This document shows positions 1 through 8,602 of a stretch of DNA of 64,000 nt, piece after piece (position 1 is the first letter of the stretch; each line of letters begins with the position of its first letter). Below the pieces are notes generated by a model. The model saw only the letters and a program-made list of their open reading frames with translations, was not told the origin of the DNA and did not search any database. The stretch comes from Lachnospiraceae bacterium P6A3 (GTDB lineage Bacteria; Bacillota; Clostridia; Lachnospirales; Lachnospiraceae): positions 744,001-808,000 of the forward strand of contig JNKP01000001.1 of the NCBI GenBank assembly GCA_000702085.1, given 5' to 3'. Position numbers and translations under genes: made by a program.

Positions 1-235
1 GTGGAATCAGCAGAGATGATACAATCGTAAAAGTACATCTCCTCCAGTTATATGCAAGCTTGGTATGCAGCAGCCAGGAAACTGCAACCATCAGGAGCAG
101 TATTATCCATGATCCGGTAACTGTTTTACCATCCAAGCATTTAAAAAAGAGGTTGTTATACCATATCAGTGCAATTAATCCCCAGATAATCGATTCCGCA
201 TAATAATTTTTTTTAGTCAATGAATTGTTGCACAT
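1..235 (-). CDS. Membrane protein fragment, truncated by left edge
   Basis: An open frame runs from an ATG at 235 to the left edge without a stop (78 codons). The start is well supported by AAAGGAGGG about 6 bases upstream. The visible N-terminal part starts with MCNNSLTKK and has two hydrophobic stretches (residues about 17-31 and 43-56), so it is probably a multi-pass membrane protein. It lies 35 bases downstream of the next gene on the same strand and is probably the next member of that operon. The family is not recognisable from the fragment. Confidence 0.65.
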   Translation of the reverse strand, partial: MCNNSLTKKNYYAESIIWGLIALIWYNNLFFKCLDGKTVTGSWIILLLMVAVSWLLHTKLAYNWRRCTFTIVSSLLIP

Positions 236-270
236 ATAGCACCCTCCTTTTGATTTATTTATCAGTCCGC

Positions 271-1119
271 TCAGCCGTATTTCTTCATATTGTTCATGAT
301 CTCCCTAATACGATTGAACCGGACCGCCTTACCGGAATTGAGAAATCTCAAAGCCTCAATCCTTTTATTCATCGGATATGTTCCTACATATTTCATTGCC
401 CAATTCGTAAATCCGATTTTTTTCTCATTCAGATCTTTTCTCGAAAAAGGATGAACCGAATGTAATCTTTCTATAACAAAATCCGCATCATAAGCCGGAG
501 TATCAGGTTCAGATATTTCCAGACAAGTAACCAGTTCATCCGAGACATCCTCCGAATTGGTCTTTATCGGAGGCAGACTTCCGACAGCGCTTCCGCATGG
601 AAAAAATCTTACTCCGGGTATATCCGGATCCCCCAAAGCCACGGCAAAGCTGAAAGGAATATCATTATGAGCACGATCAAACGGAAGAGAGTATTCCACA
701 TTGTGTTCTTCCAGGTATTCGTCCAGCTCTTTTTCATAAAGGCATTTCATTTCATAGTACTCATCAAACGTATTGGTTCTCACATAAGCCATCAGTTTAT
801 TAATCATAAGCCAGGCTGTCGGCATATACATCCAAGGTATAAACATGCCCTCAACGCTTGCACAAAGTGTATTATCCTCATCAACCCTGAGATTGAAGAT
901 AACCCCTCCCTCTTCAAAAATCAGAAGGAATGAATTGTCGTTATACAGCGATTCCTGCCCGCCGGTTAAGCCATATTTCAGTATATTTTTGTTATGTCCG
1001 AATAAGATTTTTTCTATGCATTTTTTACTGCCTTCGGGTAACTCTTCCGGCCAGAAAACACTGCATCCTTCATCATTTTCCATAGAAAAGAAGCTTGAAT
1101 ATTTGATCATGTAACTCAT
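271..1119 (-). CDS. Uncharacterised 282-aa protein of the GTPase/AAA operon
   Basis: I do not recognise the family. The start has a clear GGAGG 8 bases upstream. The protein is soluble-looking and acidic, with aromatic-rich segments and no signal peptide or membrane segment. Its N-terminal half (a WPEELPEG stretch followed by alternating strands) has the same general flavour as the start of the 292-aa neighbour (LLPESFPGEF). The two could be distant relatives, but this is weak. It follows that neighbour by 13 bases in an operon with a P-loop GTPase-like protein. A role as a partner or regulator of the GTPase is inference from position only. Confidence 0.7.
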   Translation of the reverse strand: MSYMIKYSSFFSMENDEGCSVFWPEELPEGSKKCIEKILFGHNKNILKYGLTGGQESLYNDNSFLLIFEEGGVIFNLRVDEDNTLCASVEGMFIPWMYMPTAWLMINKLMAYVRTNTFDEYYEMKCLYEKELDEYLEEHNVEYSLPFDRAHNDIPFSFAVALGDPDIPGVRFFPCGSAVGSLPPIKTNSEDVSDELVTCLEISEPDTPAYDADFVIERLHSVHPFSRKDLNEKKIGFTNWAMKYVGTYPMNKRIEALRFLNSGKAVRFNRIREIMNNMKKYG

Positions 1120-1132
1120 TCTTTTAGCCTCC

Positions 1133-2011
1133 TTAATCCGTTTTATATCCCAACAAAGAGTATCTTTTTCTTATACGCATTTCTTCGAGCATCAATCTGT
1201 CCATTGAAACAGTTCCTTTGAAGAAGCGTTTCGAGCTTCTTAACACGCGATTATCTCCCGGCTTTTGAAGAATCCATTCGTAACTTTGCTGCTTCCTGCT
1301 CTCTTTATTAAATCTGATCAACAGATTCATCGATTCGTTCATAGATTCCTCGTGAGTATTCACATCAGCCTGTGTTAAATAGTTCATGACCGCTTCGAAT
1401 GAATCCGGCACATCATAATGTTTAGACGGATCATAATATTCATTAAATAACGCTTTCCCATAAACGGTTAATCCTTGTGCTTTATGTAATATCATTTCGG
1501 AATTGGGACCGAATACGCATCCGTATCCAAATTCATGATGTCTGATATCGGTTATTAGTTTTTTGAAAGCATCCGTGTTCAGTTCATCATTCAGAGGATA
1601 CTCATCAACGGGCAGTAACGGGTTTAAATTGTCTTCTATGTAATATCCGTCCTCCAAGCATTCTCCATCCAGGTAAAAACCATTCTTATAAATATCGATC
1701 AGAAGATCCGGGACGGCATATATTGCTCTGTTATCATTTCCTGAATACGAATATCCTCGTATCGAATAAATAGGCCTCCCCACATAATCCTCTCCGGGAG
1801 AAACAACCTGACAGGCAATAAATGTTGAATCTATCTTCATGAAAAAGACTATTTTCTCCCAGTCTATTGATTCTTCATCCCTCAATCCATCACGCAGAAA
1901 GATGAACTTCTGAATCAAAGGATAGAATTCACCCGGGAAGGATTCAGGTAACAGTTTCCAGCAGTAATCTGTCCTGAGATCTCTGCTGTATTCAAATAGG
2001 CTATACCTCAT
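1133..2011 (-). CDS. Uncharacterised 292-aa protein next to the GTPase
   Basis: The family is not recognised. The start ATG is preceded by GAGGTGA at good spacing. The protein is soluble, with an aromatic- and charge-rich N-terminal half and a basic C-terminus (residues about 255-290 rich in Arg/Lys). The segment around residues 55-85 (FFMKIDSTF...VVSPGEDYVGRP) vaguely recalls GTPase-associated proteins that sit beside conflict-type GTPases, but I cannot establish homology by eye. It begins 8 bases after the GTPase-like gene, so the two are probably co-translated. Confidence 0.7.
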   Translation of the reverse strand: MRYSLFEYSRDLRTDYCWKLLPESFPGEFYPLIQKFIFLRDGLRDEESIDWEKIVFFMKIDSTFIACQVVSPGEDYVGRPIYSIRGYSYSGNDNRAIYAVPDLLIDIYKNGFYLDGECLEDGYYIEDNLNPLLPVDEYPLNDELNTDAFKKLITDIRHHEFGYGCVFGPNSEMILHKAQGLTVYGKALFNEYYDPSKHYDVPDSFEAVMNYLTQADVNTHEESMNESMNLLIRFNKESRKQQSYEWILQKPGDNRVLRSSKRFFKGTVSMDRLMLEEMRIRKRYSLLGYKTD

Positions 2012-2019
2012 AGTTCACC

Positions 2020-3174
2020 TCACTTTGCTATTCCGAATCTTCTGACGGAGGAAAATCTGTTTGAAAAACCATCATTGATTGCGGTTATCATATCCATATA
2101 TTTGTCACGTTTTTTTGCAAACTCATTCTTTTCCTGAGTCAGATATGTGATTGTTTCCTTACGCTGCTTGATATTAAATATAGCGGGTTTATTAAGTTCC
2201 TCATTGATCCTGCTTTCATATATGCCAACTTCTTTTGACATATACTTATACCTCTCGGAAAGAGCATTCTTTATGCAATAGATCAAAGCTACATCGATAT
2301 TCTTCTGATGGATGTCGGCATTGTACTTAAGAGCCGAGTAATATTCGTCAATTTCCGGGATATATTTGGTCACGGAGTTGTTTTCTCCGATTGCAGTTAC
2401 CGGAATAACCGCAAAACTCCATCCATGATTGCGAGACATAATTGAGCTTTTAAGATATATGCTGTCTATTGTCCTGCAGGCAAGATCACAAAGCCCTTGA
2501 TAGTCATGTGCCTTCAGTTCCTGTGGAATCTTGTCACTATCCACTTTTGTGATCATAACCATTACGGTTACGTCCTTATTTGGTGTTTTCATCAATGTGT
2601 TCATCAATGCATTAAGTCTGTCAGCTCCCGTCTTCTCCTTACGAAGAGACTCGTTATCACTGTACTGAGCAAGTGCAATTCCATCGAGGAGTATCATGAT
2701 GATCTCACTCTGATTCAGATTATCCATCAGCACTTTGCACTCAGAGATATCATTCTCCGAGATATTCGAACTATTAAGTGATAACAGTCCGCCCCTGTAA
2801 TCCATAATCTTTACGGTCTGGGACATTTCATTGCATCCCGGAGAAACAACATCCAGATCAAGAAAATAATGTGCCATATCAACCGTGCCCGCAGCGGATG
2901 AACCTATTTTGCCGTTCTTATCCACAGAGGCCATCAGAGATTTCTGGTTATACCCCCCCATCACGACCGAAGCAAGTATTCCGGAAAGCCCGTTGTCTCC
3001 ATCCGATGTCCTGAAATGTGCATCATCACCGGATCCGGTTGCAGTCATCGTAATTCCGTTTTCACCGGAAACACAGCCTTTAAGCAAAGCCTGCATCATG
3101 GCACCTATTGCCATAGACTTTCCTGATCCCGTCATTCCCAAAAGTGTTGTATATATGCTTTCCTTCTCTCTCAT
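2020..3174 (-). CDS. P-loop GTPase-like protein
   Basis: This 384-aa protein has a Walker A/G1 motif GMTGSGKS at residues 13-20, a DYRGG segment at about 125-129 that fits G3 (DxxG), and TKVD at about 209-212 that fits the G4 base-specificity motif. This suggests a TRAFAC-type GTPase domain filling the first 270 residues. The C-terminal 110 residues are charged and probably helical. The start was placed at ATG 3174 because GGGAGGT lies just upstream; an in-frame TTG 15 bases earlier would overlap that site. It sits in an operon with an AAA protein and membrane proteins, which suggests a switch or assembly role, but the partner is unknown. Confidence 0.75.
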   Translation of the reverse strand: MREKESIYTTLLGMTGSGKSMAIGAMMQALLKGCVSGENGITMTATGSGDDAHFRTSDGDNGLSGILASVVMGGYNQKSLMASVDKNGKIGSSAAGTVDMAHYFLDLDVVSPGCNEMSQTVKIMDYRGGLLSLNSSNISENDISECKVLMDNLNQSEIIMILLDGIALAQYSDNESLRKEKTGADRLNALMNTLMKTPNKDVTVMVMITKVDSDKIPQELKAHDYQGLCDLACRTIDSIYLKSSIMSRNHGWSFAVIPVTAIGENNSVTKYIPEIDEYYSALKYNADIHQKNIDVALIYCIKNALSERYKYMSKEVGIYESRINEELNKPAIFNIKQRKETITYLTQEKNEFAKKRDKYMDMITAINDGFSNRFSSVRRFGIAK

Positions 3175-3178
3175 AGCT

Positions 3179-3526
3179 TTACCTCCCAAGAATAAGTACC
3201 GATTGGAATAAATTTATTATTCCTAAAATCATCAGCCATATTGATCTCTTAAGATCAATTCCTCCGATATGCCCCAGTACACTTAATACGCAAAAAACCA
3301 ATCCCAAAACAATCATCCCGATACCGCATAGATTAAAAAACGTATAATACAATGTGTGTGAAACTCCCGATAAGCTGAAAATCATTTCTCCCACTTCCCG
3401 TCCATCGCATATATTCAGCGCCCATTTCACAAATATCAAAACAATATTCAGCACTTGGTTACATAGTGTATAATCGTGCAATCTGGCAGGAGATATCCAT
3501 GCTGCGATTATAGGTTTGTTTTTCAT
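3179..3526 (-). CDS. Small membrane protein, 2-3 TM segments
   Basis: This 115-aa protein has hydrophobic segments around residues 20-40, 63-85 and 93-112, so it is probably an integral membrane protein with no recognisable domain. The start was set at ATG 3526 because GGGAGGG lies 6 bases upstream. A longer frame starting at 3547 would overlap the preceding stop and lacks a good ribosome site. It ends 4 bases before the GTPase-like gene, so the two are likely co-translated. It may anchor the operon's cytosolic ATPase/GTPase at the membrane (inference). Confidence 0.65.
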   Translation of the reverse strand: MKNKPIIAAWISPARLHDYTLCNQVLNIVLIFVKWALNICDGREVGEMIFSLSGVSHTLYYTFFNLCGIGMIVLGLVFCVLSVLGHIGGIDLKRSIWLMILGIINLFQSVLILGR

Positions 3527-3539
3527 AAAGCCCTCCCAT

Positions 3540-4088
3540 TTATTCATCGATCACTTTGGTAATTCCGGATGAAGAAACTACACATATATGTCGTTCATAT
3601 ACCTCGATATAGCTGCATTCGGGATTTTTCTTATACATTTCATACCCCTTCTTTAATCTCTCAGGCATTTTATTGATAAGTCCAAATCCGGCTCCGCTCC
3701 TGCTACCGTAATGAACACAATTGGGAAGCAATGTATGGATCTGGCAGCCAGTTATATAGCATTTAGTAAGGCTGCATATCAGATGATCTACTTTCGTTTC
3801 TTCAACAACCTGCTTCTGTTCTTCCTCTACATGCTCCTGAACTGCCTGTATGATTTCCAGATCATCTTCGGTTAATTCATCACCTTTTTCCACAAGACTG
3901 ACCACGTATGAAGATCTGGCTTTTCCGAGTATTTCTTTGATCTTATTCTCATCAGCCGGTTCAACTGCCGTATCTGCGGTCCTTCTGCGGTATGCAGGGA
4001 TCATTCTCTGGTACAAGCTCTGGTCGGTTTTAGTTTCTTCCTGCCCAGCCTGATTTTGCTTAAATCTTTGACATGATAGTTGATTCAT
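3540..4088 (-). CDS. Uncharacterised protein, paralogue of the 17830-18333 product
   Basis: This 182-aa protein has a Gln/Glu-rich, likely disordered or helical N-terminal 100 residues and a compact C-terminal domain of about 80 residues. The C-terminal domain shares landmarks with the 167-aa protein encoded at 17830-18333: KCY (residues 109-111) then HTL (118-120), a basic LERA/ERLKK helix, IEVY (161-164), then a C-x-V-S-strand ending in VI. Order and spacing are similar in both, which supports homology. The start has GGAGGAAG upstream. I do not recognise the fold. It lies between the triple-AAA gene and a small membrane protein in the same operon. Confidence 0.7.
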   Translation of the reverse strand: MNQLSCQRFKQNQAGQEETKTDQSLYQRMIPAYRRRTADTAVEPADENKIKEILGKARSSYVVSLVEKGDELTEDDLEIIQAVQEHVEEEQKQVVEETKVDHLICSLTKCYITGCQIHTLLPNCVHYGSRSGAGFGLINKMPERLKKGYEMYKKNPECSYIEVYERHICVVSSSGITKVIDE

Positions 4089-4101
4089 TGCACTTCCTCC
4101 T

Positions 4102-7011
4102 TCACGCGACGTCCGGAATGTCCTCTGCTTTTATTACATTCATACCCTCTAAAGGGAAGTTCTCATCTCTGCCGATACGAGCCTGCAGATTTCGGATACT
4201 CTTTTCAGCAAGGTTTCTCATAGATCTTCCGTTACCGAAGTCAGGATCGGACATGTTTACATCAATCCAATCCGAAAGCTTCTCGCGGAATTCTCTGCTG
4301 TCGTCACATTTGATATCATTCTTATGAACGAATTGTTCAAATATGCTGACCAGTTCTTCTTTGGTATAAGGATTAAACTTCACATAGGTGGGGAATCTGG
4401 ATTTCAAGCCGGAATTTTTACACAGGAAATCGTCAACTTTATCAGCATATCCGCTTGCAATCACTATCAGATCATTACCTCTTGCATCAATACCCTTACA
4501 TAAGGCATTTATTGCACTTTGTCCGAAGTCTGTACCGTTATCCATCTGATATACTTCATCTATGTAAAGGATCCCTCCCACAGCCTCGTTGATTGTTTTA
4601 TTGACCCGTTCTTCAGTCTGACCCACAAATCCTGCTATAAGGTCCTTTCCGTCTATCTCTTTAATCTTGTCTGAATATTTCAGTAGTCCAAGCTCTGAGA
4701 ATAACCTTGCTATCAATCTGCAAACCGTAGTTTTACCTGTTCCGGGAGGGCCGGCAAAAATCATATTGTATGACGTCGGATCCATAACATTAATTCCCGC
4801 TGCTTTTTGTTTTGATCTTCCGTTGATGCCTTCCACCATTTCGTTAATCATTTTTTTCACTACATTAATGCCGATCATATCGGATAGTTCTTTTATAACT
4901 TCAGTGACTTTGCCCCCAGAAGATGAATTGATTGCATTAAGGAGATCATCTTTGGTGATAATGTCACTATCACAGGATGCTGAATCCATAAGTTCCTCAC
5001 ATATAGTTATTACGCCACCTGCGTTTCCGAAATTTTCACTTTTTCTTCTCATGTCAAGTAACGTATAAACAAGACTCTCCGAATCATTCTCCAATTCAAA
5101 ACCATTTTCTTTAAGATGGTATTTGAAAATATTTACCATTTCGTCAACGCTGTAATCATCTATCATTATCTTGTTTGGGAAACGTCTATTCATACCCTTA
5201 TTCATCTTGATAACAGGATCGATAGTGTTTGGATAACCAATAAGCACAACTACAACATCCTTACCGGGTTTACCAAGTTCATTGGTGAGAGTATCAACAA
5301 TTTCCTGACCATAATTGCCACTGATTCCGTTTCCTGCAGGCGCCAGAGTATATGCTTCATCGATAACCAGAAGTCTTCCTTTTGCCTTTGCAATCACCTG
5401 CTTTACTTTATCCGGAGTTGCCCCCACACTGGGATCCTGAAGATCCGCAATGGATACTATATACGGTTCATCCGAAGACAATACTCCGCAGGCTTTAAGA
5501 AGCTCTGCCAGCAAATAACAGGATGTTGTTTTTCCGACTCCGGCTTCACCTTCCAAAACAAAATTTGGTTGATCTATTTTTATTGGCGTTTTTCCATTAC
5601 GAATTCTGTCTTCATTGTCACTTGCCCGTTTATAGATCTTTTGTGCATACGCTTTAATCTGCTCCTGTCCTGTTTTCGAATCAATTTTTGCCTTTATTTC
5701 ATCAGCTTTTTCCTTATCGAATACTTTGATTTGTATATCCGATTTTATAATCGTAAAGCGATCTTCCTTCGATATAGAATTGTTTTTTGATACTCTCTCT
5801 TCAAGTTTATCTATTGCCTCTCTGTAAACATCGGCAACAAACCTTCCCTGACTGTACTCTTCAAATGATGTACGCTTTATCCTGTTCTTAAGCTGTTCTA
5901 TTGCATCTTCACTCATGGGATATTTTTGTTCATCAACAATTCTCTTTTTTGTCAGGGCAAGCAATTCATCATTCGAGTACTTATCAATAGGGATCTGATA
6001 GAATAAATCATCAACTCTGGTACTGAGCAGTCTCATTTGTTCCCTTAATTCATAGGATAATTCGAATATTACCGTAAGCTCTCCATTTATCTTCTTTATG
6101 ACATGTAACAAATCATTCAGTTTATTTGCATCTACCGATATTTCTCCGTCATTATTCATAAAGGCTTCATCCAGATGATCTTCGATCAAAACAGTCTTTC
6201 CCTTGTAGTCTTTAATAAAATTTTTCAAGCTTTTATCATCATTCAGCAGTGCCTCAAAATCCTTTAATCTGATACTTTCCGGCGATGCATTATTTCTCAG
6301 CCCTGCTATATTCAACATCTCTGTAACTATAAGTGATATCTCCGTTTTGCCCGCAAGCTCATCTCCGCACACAAGAAAACTCATTTTGGATATAGTTCTG
6401 TCTTCTTTTGCTTTTCCATACAGTGCATCTTTGAAGGAGGCATCACTCCATTCGGAATAATATTTTTCCAATAAAACTCTTACGGATTTCATCCCTATAA
6501 GATGCTTTCTGTCGAATATGTCCTCAACGACTGACTTCTTCACACCTAAAGCCGGAGTATTTGCAGTTGTTTTCACAGTTTGAACCGGCTGTACGGCCGA
6601 CTGTGTTTTCTGTGGAATCGAATATGAATTCTGTACGGTCGAAGGTGTCCTCTGTACCGTCGCAGGCGCTTCCTTTTTGGGTGCAACTATTTTCTGTGTC
6701 TGCGCGGGTACATCCTTTTTCGGAGCAGCAGTTTTCTGTACCACCGGTTTGGGTGCAACAACCTGAGGAGCCGGATTGGCAGGATTTGCCTGTTTATTCG
6801 TTTTAGGTTCATTACTGATCTGTGAAGGATATATGCTCGGATCAAAGCGCGCGGGTGCCTTCTTCCCAGCCGGTTTATTACTCCTGCTAAAACCAAGATA
6901 GGGGATCAGAAAAGCATTACATTCGGGGCAGCGTTCTCCTTCACTGTATATCTTCGGATCAGACTCTTTATCTTTGCTGTAGCAGCATTCACAGTATAAT
7001 TTTCTATTCAT
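4102..7011 (-). CDS. Zinc-ribbon, triple AAA ATPase (CbxX/CfxQ type)
   Basis: This 969-aa protein starts with a Cys cluster (CECC at 7-10, CPEC at 28-31) that fits a zinc ribbon. A Pro/Ala/Lys/Gln-rich linker follows (about 45-160), then three AAA modules. The first has a degenerate P-loop (CGDELAGKTE, 215-224). The second has GEAGVGKTT (488-496) and LLVIDEAY (547-554). The third has GPPGTGKTT (754-762) and ILYIDEVY (814-821). Modules two and three resemble the CbxX/CfxQ family, whose members remodel protein complexes such as Rubisco and conflict-system components. The inactive-looking first module may be structural or regulatory. The start has GGAGGAGG upstream. It is probably the central motor of the left operon; its substrate is unknown. 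Confidence 0.85.
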   Translation of the reverse strand: MNRKLYCECCYSKDKESDPKIYSEGERCPECNAFLIPYLGFSRSNKPAGKKAPARFDPSIYPSQISNEPKTNKQANPANPAPQVVAPKPVVQKTAAPKKDVPAQTQKIVAPKKEAPATVQRTPSTVQNSYSIPQKTQSAVQPVQTVKTTANTPALGVKKSVVEDIFDRKHLIGMKSVRVLLEKYYSEWSDASFKDALYGKAKEDRTISKMSFLVCGDELAGKTEISLIVTEMLNIAGLRNNASPESIRLKDFEALLNDDKSLKNFIKDYKGKTVLIEDHLDEAFMNNDGEISVDANKLNDLLHVIKKINGELTVIFELSYELREQMRLLSTRVDDLFYQIPIDKYSNDELLALTKKRIVDEQKYPMSEDAIEQLKNRIKRTSFEEYSQGRFVADVYREAIDKLEERVSKNNSISKEDRFTIIKSDIQIKVFDKEKADEIKAKIDSKTGQEQIKAYAQKIYKRASDNEDRIRNGKTPIKIDQPNFVLEGEAGVGKTTSCYLLAELLKACGVLSSDEPYIVSIADLQDPSVGATPDKVKQVIAKAKGRLLVIDEAYTLAPAGNGISGNYGQEIVDTLTNELGKPGKDVVVVLIGYPNTIDPVIKMNKGMNRRFPNKIMIDDYSVDEMVNIFKYHLKENGFELENDSESLVYTLLDMRRKSENFGNAGGVITICEELMDSASCDSDIITKDDLLNAINSSSGGKVTEVIKELSDMIGINVVKKMINEMVEGINGRSKQKAAGINVMDPTSYNMIFAGPPGTGKTTVCRLIARLFSELGLLKYSDKIKEIDGKDLIAGFVGQTEERVNKTINEAVGGILYIDEVYQMDNGTDFGQSAINALCKGIDARGNDLIVIASGYADKVDDFLCKNSGLKSRFPTYVKFNPYTKEELVSIFEQFVHKNDIKCDDSREFREKLSDWIDVNMSDPDFGNGRSMRNLAEKSIRNLQARIGRDENFPLEGMNVIKAEDIPDVA

Positions 7012-7023
7012 ATCCTCCTCCGA

Positions 7024-7863
7024 TCACAGCATTTCATTAATCGCATCAATACAAATCGATATATATGGTGTCGAAATCAATATCATAAGCAGCATCCCAG
7101 CCAAACTGTCTGCCAGTTTCGGAAGAAAATTGCTTTCAAGCGCCAATACCTTAAAAAACTCACCATTTGGTTTCTTATATGTCCGAATTACTTCTTTATC
7201 CCTGTATTCATCTATCAACAGGTATTTATCCATATACTGTTTGTCACAAATTTTCATAATCACTTCCTTATTTCCGGAACTGCACGATATCGAATCTTTG
7301 TACTTGACTGCTCTTTTTCTGAAATCACTGTCCGATTCAATCAAGGAAATATATTCTTTAATCTGTTCATATGAATCCGGAAGGAAAACATATATTGGTT
7401 TATTGTCGGGCAACACACTTATCAGGATTATCTCGGCAATCGTGGCTATCATTCCTATGAATATTGCGGTATATATATCAATATTCATTCCGTTAGAACT
7501 GCACGCCGACATCAGTGCGAAAATGAATGATGCTAAAAACGGAAAGATTAAATACGGCCACGAATGATAAGTTCTTGCATTTATCCTGTTTTCTTTCCGA
7601 GCTTCAAGAATCCAGCATGCAATACCGGCGATTCCAAAGGAGCAAATGGTTGTAACTATCAAAAAAGGGACTGTACATATCCTTGTATCCTGACCGTGGG
7701 ATGATATCATTCCCAGCCTTACTATCAGTGCGATTGAAATCGTCAGTATGAAGACTATTATGGTTATCGAAAATGACAACGCCTTCTCCGTATCCATTAA
7801 AGTTTCAAGTAACCTTTCGCAGGAATGTGAGGTTTCCTTTATGATATTCAAGTAATAATTCAT
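7024..7863 (-). CDS. Membrane protein with four TM segments
   Basis: This 279-aa protein has hydrophobic segments near residues 30-55, 65-85, 100-120 and 125-150, a soluble middle domain, and a C-terminal hydrophobic stretch. The family is not recognised. ATG 7863 was chosen because GGGGAGG lies 6-8 bases upstream. In-frame starts at 7920 (ATG) and 7965 (TTG) exist but lack good ribosome sites, and the latter sits on the T-run of the preceding terminator. It is the first gene of the left operon, 13 bases before the triple-AAA gene, and could be its membrane platform (inference). Confidence 0.7.
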   Translation of the reverse strand: MNYYLNIIKETSHSCERLLETLMDTEKALSFSITIIVFILTISIALIVRLGMISSHGQDTRICTVPFLIVTTICSFGIAGIACWILEARKENRINARTYHSWPYLIFPFLASFIFALMSACSSNGMNIDIYTAIFIGMIATIAEIILISVLPDNKPIYVFLPDSYEQIKEYISLIESDSDFRKRAVKYKDSISCSSGNKEVIMKICDKQYMDKYLLIDEYRDKEVIRTYKKPNGEFFKVLALESNFLPKLADSLAGMLLMILISTPYISICIDAINEML

Positions 7864-7963
7864 GCAGGCCTCCCCTAATCTCGTTTTAAAACCGATTGCC
7901 TTTTTCCTTTGCTCAACCATAAAATATCGTACTTCCCGAAATATATCGCCCCAATTAACACAC

Positions 7964-8007
7964 AAAAAAAAGACATTTAAATGTCCTGGGTAGACATTTA
8001 AATGTCC
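7964..8007 (-). terminator. Intrinsic terminator made of two identical palindromes
   Basis: Two copies of the perfect 14-bp palindrome GACATTTAAATGTC lie at 7972-7985 and 7993-8006, 21 bp apart. On the minus strand the second copy is followed directly by eight T. Because each unit is self-complementary, the RNA can form one 14-bp hairpin with a 7-base loop or two small hairpins. It follows the last gene of the seven-gene operon (kinase ending at 8042). The 21-bp period (two helical turns) would also suit a dimeric repressor regulating the membrane protein/AAA operon downstream. Confidence 0.7.
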
Positions 8008-8041
8008 GGTTTAGTTTTATGCTCCAATTATATAACCATTG

Positions 8042-8602
8042 TTATATAATCGCGTTCCTCAGCTTATCTATAACATATTCAAAGGCCTGATTCCTGTTAT
8101 CATAAGTATTTACGAATATATCCGAGCAGTCTTTTTCCAACAGAATTCTGTCATTAACCGAGATCCATCTGTCGCAGTGTTCCTTAAGCTCGGGATCCGA
8201 CATGTGATATGTAAAATCCGTATCGTCGTCGTATCTTCTGCACATCTTGACTAATTCGTCGGATAAAATATGGCCCAATGACAAAGAGACGGTAATAACT
8301 TCACCGGCAATACGATTTGTCAGAGAAGGAAAAAGCCTTGACCATTCAACAATATAGGGATATTCGCTTTCCATAATGCTTTGATTAATGAATTCTATCA
8401 TAAGATCCGTCATCATATTATCATCATGAAAGCATTTATCAAATCCGCTCTTATCCATCAATGATACAATCGTATTCCTGACCGTATCACAATGCAGAAT
8501 ATTATAATACGGCCATTCACGTTTTATCAGTGTGGATAAAGCGGTCTTTCCTGATCTCGGGCATCCGGATATTATTATATTTTTCTTATTTGATACCGAC
8601 AT
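8042..8602 (-). CDS. P-loop kinase-like protein
   Basis: This 186-aa protein has a Walker A motif GCPRSGKT at residues 13-20, directly after a short hydrophobic strand, as in small-molecule or nucleoside kinases of the adenylate-kinase fold. A C-terminal charged region would be the lid. ATG 8602 was chosen because the product then starts MSVSNKK just before the P-loop; an in-frame start at 8641 would add 13 residues lying within the upstream gene. It overlaps that methyltransferase gene by 17 bases and is the last gene of the seven-gene operon. Phosphorylation of a pathway intermediate is inferred. Confidence 0.7.
   Translation of the reverse strand: MSVSNKKNIIISGCPRSGKTALSTLIKREWPYYNILHCDTVRNTIVSLMDKSGFDKCFHDDNMMTDLMIEFINQSIMESEYPYIVEWSRLFPSLTNRIAGEVITVSLSLGHILSDELVKMCRRYDDDTDFTYHMSDPELKEHCDRWISVNDRILLEKDCSDIFVNTYDNRNQAFEYVIDKLRNAII

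Noticed and set aside
5116-5790. 224-codon plus-strand frame opposite the triple-AAA gene
   Set aside because: The opposite strand encodes clear AAA motifs; this frame has no family signature and no ribosome site.
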